Shown piece after piece: positions 28,806-35,349 of a stretch of DNA of 64,000 nt (position 1 is the stretch's first letter; each line of letters opens with the position of its first letter). The stretch lies in contig NZ_CP060034.1 in assembly GCF_023208195.1 (NCBI RefSeq), forward strand, positions 2,108,001-2,172,000, read 5' to 3'. The stretch comes from Nocardioides sp. InS609-2. GTDB taxonomy: Bacteria > Actinomycetota > Actinomycetes > Propionibacteriales > Nocardioidaceae. Made by a program: the position numbers and the translations under genes. The notes under the pieces were generated by a model. The model worked only from the letters and a program-made list of their open reading frames with translations. It was not told the origin of the DNA and did no database searches.

Positions 28806-28823
28806 CCTGATCCACCTCACCTC

Positions 28824-28865
28824 GAACGCCGGCGGTTGTTGCTCGGGCAGCAGCCGCCGGCGTTC
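28824..28865 (+). terminator. Strong hairpin terminator behind the M4 peptidase gene
   Basis: The arms GAACGCCGGCGG (28824-28835) and CCGCCGGCGTTC (28854-28865) pair perfectly over 12 bp, with a short internal TGCT/AGCA stem in the loop. No T-run follows, which is common for high-GC Actinobacteria. It separates the two peptidase genes into different transcripts or attenuates read-through. Confidence 0.75.
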
Positions 28866-28904
28866 GTCGTCCTCGCACCTGTGCTCCACGAACCAGGAGA
28901 ACCC

Positions 28905-30344
28905 ATGAAGCGCCTCCCGCTCCGCACCACCTTCGCCGTCGCAGCGGCCGCGACGGCCCTCGTCGCGGCCGGTGTGCCTACCACCGCCGCCGTCCCGGCC
29001 ACCCCCGCTGCCCTCGCCGGCCCGGACATCTCCGTGACCAACACCGCCGCCCACCTCGACCAGCTCCAGGCCATCGCTACGGCCAACGGCGGCAACCGCG
29101 CCACCGGCCGGCCGGGCTACCTCGCCTCGGTCAACTGGGTGAAGTCGAAGCTCGACGCCGCCGGCTACACGACCACCGTGCAGCAGTTCTCGACCTCGTC
29201 GGGCACGTCGTACAACCTGGTCGCGGAGTGGCCCGCCGGCGACGCCAACCACGTCGTGATGACCGGCGGCCACCTCGACAGCGTGTCAGCGGGGCCGGGC
29301 ATCAACGACAACGGCACCGGCTCGGCCGGCATCCTCGAGACCGCGCTGGCGTGGGCGGCGAGCGGCCAGGTGCCGAGGAACCGCGTGAAGTTCGCGTTCT
29401 GGGGCGCCGAGGAACAAGGCCTGCTCGGCTCGAAGAACTACATGGCCAACCTGCCGACCGCGGAGAAGGACAAGATCGAGCTCTACCTGAACTTCGACAT
29501 GATCGGCTCGCCCAACCCCGGCTACTTCGTGTACGACGACAACGCGGCCGGCAACGGAGCGCGCGACGACCTGACGTCGTACTTCGACTCCGTGGGTGTG
29601 CCGTGGGAGTACATCGACGTGCAGGGTCGCTCCGACCACGCGGCGTTCCGCACGTACGGCATCCCGACCGCCGGCACTTACACCGGCGCCGAGGAGTACA
29701 AGACCGCGGCACAGGCACAGAAGTGGGGCGGCACGGCCAACGCGCCGTTCGACCCGTGCTACCACGCGTCCTGCGACACCCGGGCCAACGTCAACACCAC
29801 CGCGCTCGATCGCAACATCGACGCGATCGGCCACATGGTGTGGAGCTACGCGCAGAAGACATACGGCACGACGCTGCCGCCGACCGGCGAGAATCTCGTC
29901 AAGAACCCGAGCTTCGAGTCCGGCGCGGTGAGCTGGACGGGCACTTCGGGCGCGATCACCACCAACACCGGCCGGCCCGCGCGCACTGGCACGTGGAAGG
30001 CTTGGCTCGGCGGCAACGGCCGCACCACCACCGAGAACATCACCCAGTCGGTGGCGATCCCGGCCTCTGCGACCACCGCGGCCCTGTCGTTCTGGGTGCG
30101 CATCGACACCGCCGAGTCGGGGTCCACGGTCTACGACACCACCAAGGTCCAGGTGGTCAGCGGGACGACGACCTCGACGCTCGGGACGTACTCGAACGCC
30201 AACGCGACGGGCAACTACGTGCAGAAGACTCTGGACGTGTCGTCGTACAAGGGGAAGACGGTGTCGGTGAAGTTCCTGACCAACGAGGACGCCTCGCTCC
30301 AGACCAGCTTCGTGGTCGACGACGTCTCACTGACGACCGGCTGA
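28905..30344 (+). CDS. Secreted M28 aminopeptidase with C-terminal accessory domain
   Basis: The 479-residue preproprotein has a signal peptide (about 1-38), a catalytic domain with the two-zinc M28 ligands in GGHLDSV, INDNGTGSAG, WGAEEQGLLGS, LNFDMIGSP and GRSDHAAF, and a C-terminal beta domain (about residues 325-479). That domain is nearly the same as that of the preceding M4 peptidase, including TGRPARTGTWKAWLGGNG in both. The ATG at 28905 has AGGAGA 5 bases upstream. It probably releases N-terminal amino acids from peptides made by the M4 enzyme. A possible terminator, AAGCCCG/CGGGCTT, follows at 30355-30390. Confidence 0.93.
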   Translation: MKRLPLRTTFAVAAAATALVAAGVPTTAAVPATPAALAGPDISVTNTAAHLDQLQAIATANGGNRATGRPGYLASVNWVKSKLDAAGYTTTVQQFSTSSGTSYNLVAEWPAGDANHVVMTGGHLDSVSAGPGINDNGTGSAGILETALAWAASGQVPRNRVKFAFWGAEEQGLLGSKNYMANLPTAEKDKIELYLNFDMIGSPNPGYFVYDDNAAGNGARDDLTSYFDSVGVPWEYIDVQGRSDHAAFRTYGIPTAGTYTGAEEYKTAAQAQKWGGTANAPFDPCYHASCDTRANVNTTALDRNIDAIGHMVWSYAQKTYGTTLPPTGENLVKNPSFESGAVSWTGTSGAITTNTGRPARTGTWKAWLGGNGRTTTENITQSVAIPASATTAALSFWVRIDTAESGSTVYDTTKVQVVSGTTTSTLGTYSNANATGNYVQKTLDVSSYKGKTVSVKFLTNEDASLQTSFVVDDVSLTTG

Positions 30345-30402
30345 TGTTCGACTGAAGCCCGGCGGCGGGCGCGGGCACGGGCACGGGCTTAGGGTGGCGC
30401 GC

Positions 30403-31035
30403 ATGCGTCCCCGACTGGTCGTCGCCCTCGCCCTCACCGGAGCCCTGCTCACCCCGGCAGCGAGCCTGGCAGCGCGCTCCGCCGATGCCCCGCCGCCAGA
30501 GCTCACCGCGAAGCAGTGCCGGTCGAAGTGGATCGACCTGCGGGCCTTCCATGGCGAGAACGGCAACCCCGGCGGTCCGGTGCCGGCCCTCAGCCAGCGC
30601 TGGAAGGCGCGCTACGTGAAGGCCGGCCGGCTCGGACAGCACGCCGGAGCGACCAGCTGCCAGACCCGGCTCAAGGCCTTCCGTCAGCACTGGAGAAGGC
30701 TCGAAGGCCTCCAGTACGACCTGTACGACGTCGACCCGCGCGGCAGCCTGGCCGGCGCCGAGGCCGACCGCCTGCACGCCCTCGAGCGCGACCACACCAC
30801 CAAGCTGTCACCGGAGCTGGAGGGCGAGTTCGCGACCGCCCGGCGCGAGGCCCCGCTGGCGGTCGCCGACCTGGCGGGCGTCCTTGCCGGGGCGCCCGGC
30901 GTCGACGTCGACGACCGCCCCGAGGTGCGCGACTACCTGCACGCGGTCGACACGGTCGCGGCGCTCAGCACCCACGTCGTGGAGTTCGACCGCGCCATCG
31001 GCGTGATCTCCGACGCGGAGCTGAGTGAGGAGTAG
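30403..31035 (+). CDS. Secreted protein of unknown function
   Basis: The 210-residue protein is not recognised. It has a signal peptide (MRPRLVVALALTGALL, cleavage about residue 24) and a mature part rich in charged residues with two cysteines (in KQCRSKW and TSCQTR, a possible disulfide), mostly helical in appearance. The frame opens at GTG 30394, but the ATG at 30403 lies 7 bases behind TAGGGT (30390-30395), a leaderless start that gives a normal signal peptide. An 8-bp-stem hairpin follows the gene. Confidence 0.7.
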   Translation: MRPRLVVALALTGALLTPAASLAARSADAPPPELTAKQCRSKWIDLRAFHGENGNPGGPVPALSQRWKARYVKAGRLGQHAGATSCQTRLKAFRQHWRRLEGLQYDLYDVDPRGSLAGAEADRLHALERDHTTKLSPELEGEFATARREAPLAVADLAGVLAGAPGVDVDDRPEVRDYLHAVDTVAALSTHVVEFDRAIGVISDAELSEE

Positions 31036-31039
31036 CGCC

Positions 31040-31058
31040 GCGGGGAATGTTTCCCCGC
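31040..31058 (+). terminator. Short perfect hairpin before the aldo/keto reductase gene
   Basis: The arms GCGGGGAA and TTCCCCGC enclose a 3-base loop. It lies 5 bp behind the stop of the secreted-protein gene and 20 bp before the reductase ATG. It may be a terminator or an operator for the reductase; the sequence cannot decide. Confidence 0.5.
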
Positions 31059-31078
31059 CGGTCGTTGTAGGCCCCTGT

Positions 31079-31924
31079 ATGACTGTCCCAAGGATCGAGC
31101 TCATCAACGGCACGTCCATCCCCCAGCTGGGTTTCGGGGTCGCCCAGGTGTCGCCGGAGGACACCGCCGACACAGTCCGCAAGGCCCTCGAGGTCGGCTA
31201 CCGCCACATCGACACCGCGCAGATGTACGAGAACGAGGCGGGTGTGGGTGAGGCGATCCGTGCCGCCGGTATCCCCCGCGACGAGCTCTACATCACCTCC
31301 AAGCTCAACACCGGCTTCCACCGGCCCGAGGACGCCCGGGTCGGCTTCGGCGAGACGCTGGAGCGTCTCGGTCTCGACCGGATCGATCTGTTCCTCATCC
31401 ACTGGCCGATGCCCACGCAGTACGACGGCGACTTCGTCTCCACGTGGAAGACGCTGGGCGAGTTCGTGGAGGACGGTCGGGCCGCCTCGATCGGCGTCTC
31501 GAACTTCCAGCCCGACCACCTCGACAAGATCGTGGCCGAGACAGGCGTCGTACCCGTGGTCAACCAGGTCGAGGTGCACCCGTTCTTCGCCAATGAGGGC
31601 GTCCGCTCGGCCAACGCCAAGCACGGCGTCGTCACCGAGGCGTGGTCGCCGATCGCGCAGGGCACGGTCAGCGACGACGACACCATCGGCGAGATCGCGA
31701 CTCTGGTCGGCAGGTCGCCGGCCCAGGTGGCGCTGCGCTGGCACATCCAGCGCGGCGACGTCATCTTCCCGAAGTCGACGAAGGTGGAGCGGATGAAGCA
31801 GAACTTCGAGATCTTCGACTTCGAACTGTCGCCCAACGCGATGTCGACCCTCGACGAGCTCGACCGCGGCGAAGCGGGCCGGCTCGGCCCGAACCCGGAC
31901 GTCTTCGACTACATTCCGAGCTGA
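31079..31924 (+). CDS. Aldo/keto reductase (2,5-diketogluconate reductase-like)
   Basis: The 281-residue NADPH-dependent reductase has the catalytic tetrad of the family: Asp45 and Tyr50 in DTAQMYENE, Lys75 in TSKLN and His108 in LIHWP. The cofactor-binding KSTKVERM segment occurs near residue 230. It reduces aldehydes or ketones in the cytosol; the substrate is not predictable. The ATG at 31079 gives a canonical N-terminus (a longer frame opens at 31025). It overlaps the convergent MarR gene by 16 bp. Confidence 0.93.
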   Translation: MTVPRIELINGTSIPQLGFGVAQVSPEDTADTVRKALEVGYRHIDTAQMYENEAGVGEAIRAAGIPRDELYITSKLNTGFHRPEDARVGFGETLERLGLDRIDLFLIHWPMPTQYDGDFVSTWKTLGEFVEDGRAASIGVSNFQPDHLDKIVAETGVVPVVNQVEVHPFFANEGVRSANAKHGVVTEAWSPIAQGTVSDDDTIGEIATLVGRSPAQVALRWHIQRGDVIFPKSTKVERMKQNFEIFDFELSPNAMSTLDELDRGEAGRLGPNPDVFDYIPS

Positions 31925-32406
31925 CTGCTCCTGCCCCACTGCTCCAGCAGGTGGGCAAGCCGGCTGCGCTCCAGGTCGCTGAGATCGGAGATCAGCCGGT
32001 GCTCGTTGGCCATGTGCTCGCCGACCAGTCTGTCGACGAGCTCGAACCCGGCCGTGGTGAGCCTGATCCGCCGCGACCGGGCGTCGTCTGCGCACACCTC
32101 GCGGGTGAGCAGGCCCGCACCCTCGAGGCGGTCGAGCCGCTTCGTGACGGCCCCTGACGTCAACACGGTGGTGGCGCTCAGCTCACCGGGCGTCAGCTCG
32201 TACGGCGCCCCGGAGCGACGCAGCGAGGCCAGGATGTCGAAGTCGCCGTCGGACAGGCCGGCCGCGGCGAACACCTGGCGCAGCTGCTCGTGCAGCGCGT
32301 CGGACAGCCGGTGCAGGCGGCCGATGATGCCCATCGGGGAGACGTCGAGGTCGGGGCGCTCGACGTGCCACTGCTGCATGATCCTGGCGACGTGGTCGGG
32401 TTCCAT
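31909..32406 (-). CDS. MarR-family transcriptional regulator
   Basis: The 165-residue protein has a winged helix-turn-helix with GELSATTVLTSGAVTKRLDR (about residues 74-93) and the wing region ADDARSRRIRLT, flanked by dimerisation helices. It is divergent from an EamA exporter gene, and a perfect 20-bp inverted repeat lies on both promoters, so it probably represses itself and the exporter until a ligand binds. The ATG lies 6 bases behind TATAGT (32413-32418 on this strand), a leaderless start. Confidence 0.92.
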   Translation of the reverse strand: MEPDHVARIMQQWHVERPDLDVSPMGIIGRLHRLSDALHEQLRQVFAAAGLSDGDFDILASLRRSGAPYELTPGELSATTVLTSGAVTKRLDRLEGAGLLTREVCADDARSRRIRLTTAGFELVDRLVGEHMANEHRLISDLSDLERSRLAHLLEQWGRSSQLGM

Positions 32407-32412
32407 GACTGG

Positions 32413-32438
32413 ACTATATCTTCTTCGGAAGATATTAT
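32413..32438. promoter_or_regulatory. MarR operator across two back-to-back leaderless promoters
   Basis: The inverted repeat ATATCTTC-TTCG-GAAGATAT spans 32416-32435. It overlaps the minus-strand -10 TATAGT (32413-32418; 6 bases from the regulator ATG) and the plus-strand -10 TATTAT (32433-32438; 7 bases from the exporter ATG). One bound dimer would shut both genes. The start codons are 39 bp apart. Confidence 0.85.
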
Positions 32439-32445
32439 CTCTTCC

Positions 32446-33387
32446 ATGGAAACTAATCGCGCCGGACTCTCCACGATCCTGCTGACTGCGGTCGCTCCCC
32501 TGGCCTGGGGCACGACGTACATCGTCACCGAGCAGTTCCTGCCGCCCGACCGGCCGATGTTCGCCGCGCTGGTCCGGGCGCTGCCCATCGGCCTCGTGCT
32601 CCTCGCCTGGCGCCGCCAGCTCCCGCAGGGCGACTGGTGGTGGAAGGCCGTGGTGCTCGGGCTGTGCAACATCGGCGCGTTCTTCCCGCTGATCTTCGTC
32701 TCCGCCTACTACCTGCCCGGCGGCCTGGCCGCCACGATCCAGGCGCTGTCGCCGCTGGCTGTGATGGCGCTCGCCTGGCTCCTGATCGGCGAGCGAGCCG
32801 GGGTGCTTCGCGTGCTGGCCGCCCTGGTCGGACTCACCGGTGTTGCCTTCCTGGTGCTGGGCAGCCCCGACGGCGTGACGCCTCTGGGGCTCGCCGGCGC
32901 GTTCGGCTCCGTGCTGGTCTCGGCCCTCGGCTTCGTGCTGGTCAAGCGCTGGCCGGCGCCGGTCGACCTGCTCACGCTGATGTCATGGCAGCTCGTCGTC
33001 GGCGGCCTCTTCCTGCTGCCGGTCGCGTTCCTGATCGAGGGCGCGCCGCCGGCCATCGACGGCCGCGCCGCGTTCGGCTACGCCTGGCTCGCGATCGTGG
33101 GCACCGGCCTCGCCTACTTCTGCTGGTTCCGCGGCCTCACCCGGATGCCCGCCGGCGGCACCGCGCTGATCGGCCTCGTCAACCCGGTCGTCGGCACCGT
33201 GCTCGGGGTCGCGTTCGCCGCCGAGGCCTTCGGCCTCACCCAGGTGTTCGGGATGCTCCTCGTGCTCGGTGGCGTGCTGGCCGGGCAGCCAGCCGTGGTG
33301 GCGCTGCTGCGGCGTACCCAGGAGCCGGCAGCTCCGCTCGACCCCCCGAGAGAGCCTGCGTTGGTAGGGGCCGTCACCCGACGGTGA
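32446..33387 (+). CDS. EamA/DMT-superfamily transporter
   Basis: The 313-residue membrane protein has ten predicted helices in two EamA repeats (about residues 8-135 and 148-285). WGTTYIVTEQFLPPDRP at the start and MPAGGTALIGLVNPVVG in the last part are family-like. It probably exports an amino acid, metabolite or toxic compound. Its promoter shares an operator with the divergent MarR gene, so export is likely induced by the MarR ligand. It ends with a 14-bp overlap with the next, convergent gene. Confidence 0.9.
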   Translation: METNRAGLSTILLTAVAPLAWGTTYIVTEQFLPPDRPMFAALVRALPIGLVLLAWRRQLPQGDWWWKAVVLGLCNIGAFFPLIFVSAYYLPGGLAATIQALSPLAVMALAWLLIGERAGVLRVLAALVGLTGVAFLVLGSPDGVTPLGLAGAFGSVLVSALGFVLVKRWPAPVDLLTLMSWQLVVGGLFLLPVAFLIEGAPPAIDGRAAFGYAWLAIVGTGLAYFCWFRGLTRMPAGGTALIGLVNPVVGTVLGVAFAAEAFGLTQVFGMLLVLGGVLAGQPAVVALLRRTQEPAAPLDPPREPALVGAVTRR

Positions 33388-33943
33388 CGACGACCTCGTT
33401 GGACTCCATGGCGGTGTCGGTGTCGACGACGCGGAACTTGTTCTTGCCGGAACGGCTGGTCATGACGTACGTCGAGAACGTCTGTTCGCCGACCGAGACC
33501 GTCACGGGAAAGTCTGTCCACGCGCCGTCCTCGAACCGCTGGACCTGGAGGATCGCGCCGTCACCCTGGGGGTAGACGCCGGTCAGGTCGATCTGACCCA
33601 TCGCCGCCACCTGCGTCTGGCCGACCGACAAGGTGATGCCAGTTGCCGGCGGGGTAGAGGACGCGGCGCCGCTCGGCGTGATCGACGGCGTCGGCAGGTT
33701 GGGGTCGAGGGTCAGCAGCGGATCGGCGGGCTTCTCGGTCTCGACCGGGTCCGGGAGGAACAGCGACTGGCCGGACGACGCCTGCTCGGTCGAGTCGTCG
33801 TCTCCCCCGCCGATGCCGAGCACCTTGGTGCCCATCAGTGCCGTCAGCCCGGCAAGCAGGCCCACGACGAGCCCGACGCCGACCAGCGCAACGAGGCCGG
33901 TCAGGACGGGTCGTTCGGTGGGCTCAGACGGGCGGTCCGCCAC
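33374..33943 (-). CDS. Membrane-anchored extracytoplasmic protein of unknown function
   Basis: The 189-residue protein has a short cytoplasmic tail, one membrane helix (about residues 16-42), a Ser/Thr/Pro-rich linker (about 50-100), and a small C-terminal beta domain (about 100-189) with QVQRFEDGAWTDFP and MTSRSGKNKFRVVD, which resembles Ig-like or fibronectin-like repeats. The GTG at 33943 has GGAG at a spacing of 8; the frame opens further upstream (34015) without a ribosome site. No family is recognised. Confidence 0.7.
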   Translation of the reverse strand: MADRPSEPTERPVLTGLVALVGVGLVVGLLAGLTALMGTKVLGIGGGDDDSTEQASSGQSLFLPDPVETEKPADPLLTLDPNLPTPSITPSGAASSTPPATGITLSVGQTQVAAMGQIDLTGVYPQGDGAILQVQRFEDGAWTDFPVTVSVGEQTFSTYVMTSRSGKNKFRVVDTDTAMESNEVVVTVG

Positions 33944-34077
33944 GGTGGTCTCCAGGTTCTCTTCGACGCACGTACGGCGCCATTGTCCCCGATGGCCAAG
34001 GGCGGTCGCGCACACCGGTTGTCCACAGGCCAGCGTCGGCCAGTTTCGGGGCCGCGCTGCTCGGGAAACTTCTCGGC

Positions 34078-34362
34078 ATGACAGACATCGTGCGCATCAG
34101 TCCCGGGGTCATGAAGAACGTGGCCCGCCAGCTCGACGTCACCGGGTCCTCGGTGACCAAGGCGGCGAGGATCGCCGCCCCCTGTGAGCTCTTCGCCCTG
34201 CCGTACGTCGAGGACTCACTGGCCAACATCAAGCAGGTCGCGCGGTCGATCGGCGCGAACGCCGAGGCGATGTCGACCGACATCGACATGTTCCTCGTGG
34301 AGGCCGAGGCCATGGACGGCTTCATCTCCGACCGGTTCATCGACAAGGGGTGGCAGCAATGA
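34078..34362 (+). CDS. Small helical protein, EspC/WXG-like type VII secretion candidate
   Basis: The 94-residue protein looks like two long helices with a turn near residue 40, and it is coupled by ATGA (34359-34362) to a second helical protein. Size and layout resemble WXG100/EspC-like partners of type VII secretion, although no WxG motif is present and no ESX core gene is in the window. The ATG is preceded at 7 bases by GAAACT, a weak -10-like element. The assignment is tentative. Confidence 0.55.
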   Translation: MTDIVRISPGVMKNVARQLDVTGSSVTKAARIAAPCELFALPYVEDSLANIKQVARSIGANAEAMSTDIDMFLVEAEAMDGFISDRFIDKGWQQ

Positions 34363-35273
34363 CCTTCGAGGCGATCTACCTGGGGAAGTACCGGTGCGAG
34401 CCCGGTCCCGCCAGGACCTACGCCCAGGAGCTGCGCGAGCTCGGCAAGGCCGCCGGCGAGACCGAGGACGCCTACGCCGTGGGACTCAACCTCGACCGAC
34501 GCGAGTTCGAGGGCGAGGCCGGCGACAGCTTCCGTGCCCAGTGCAAGGCGCGCATGCTGGCTGCGGCAGAGCTCCGCGCCAACATGGGCCACCTCAGCGA
34601 GGCAGCCGGCGAGGCAGCACGAGACGCCCACGACATCGCCATCCTCCTCGACGAGATGGTCGCCATCGCCCACACCGGCGGACTGGTCGTCTCCAGCGAC
34701 GCGATCCACCCACCCGACAACGCGGTTCGCCGAGAGGACACTCCTGCGCTGGTGCAGGGCTGGCGGGCCTGGGACCAGCTCACGTCCCGCCGCGCGGCCG
34801 TCGACGCGTCGTACCACCAGAGCATCGACGACTGGGTCCAGGCGATCGCGCACTACGGCTACAGCGAGTGGGCCCGCGACTCCGTGCCTGCGGGGGCGTG
34901 GATCCCGGACACCCATCACGACAAGGGTGACGGGCTGCCCGAGAACCCGGTCATGCACGACAGGATCGCGCCGGTGGAGGTCCCGTCGCAAGTTGCCGCT
35001 GCGCTTCTTGGCCGCCACGAGGGTGGACGCTTCGACTCAGACTCCCGTGCCCAGTGGATCGAGGGGCACCGCAACAAGCTCGGCGAGTGGGTGCACGCCC
35101 ACTGGCAGCCGTTCGGTCCCGACGGCCACGGCACCATCATCTTCGCGACCGACAACCCGCATGCCGGCGAGCACTCGAGCGGCGCCACCAGGGCGCGCTG
35201 GGTCGACGGTCGCTGGGAGCCGGTCGTGCCCGACCGGCCGCCGAGCGTCGTGCGCCCGCTCGCCGGCTCCTAA
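34359..35273 (+). CDS. WXG-like N-terminal domain fused to an unknown C-terminal domain
   Basis: The 304-residue protein has an N-terminal helical hairpin of about 115 residues, with EFEGEAGDSFRAQ near residue 52 standing where WXG proteins have WxG-x-A-x-xF. A middle helical region (about 120-190) and a C-terminal domain follow, with WIEGHRNKLGEW, HGTIIFATDN and ARWVDGRWEP. The layout of a secretion-type N-terminus and a variable C-terminus is like actinobacterial polymorphic toxins or type VII effectors, but no toxin fold is recognised and no immunity gene is obvious. It is translationally coupled to the 94-residue protein. Confidence 0.6.
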   Translation: MTFEAIYLGKYRCEPGPARTYAQELRELGKAAGETEDAYAVGLNLDRREFEGEAGDSFRAQCKARMLAAAELRANMGHLSEAAGEAARDAHDIAILLDEMVAIAHTGGLVVSSDAIHPPDNAVRREDTPALVQGWRAWDQLTSRRAAVDASYHQSIDDWVQAIAHYGYSEWARDSVPAGAWIPDTHHDKGDGLPENPVMHDRIAPVEVPSQVAAALLGRHEGGRFDSDSRAQWIEGHRNKLGEWVHAHWQPFGPDGHGTIIFATDNPHAGEHSSGATRARWVDGRWEPVVPDRPPSVVRPLAGS

Positions 35274-35349
35274 GGGGTCGCGCGAGGTCGGATCAAGCTC
35301 TTGACGGGGTGCGTGGGTCAGGAAGACTCTGAAGGCCATACAGGTCCCC

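Noticed and set aside
26784..29273. An 829-codon open frame on the minus strand opposite the M4 and M28 peptidase genes
   Set aside because: It is antisense to two clear, motif-bearing secreted peptidases; long antisense frames are expected in DNA of this GC content and its translation is low-complexity Val/Gly/Arg.
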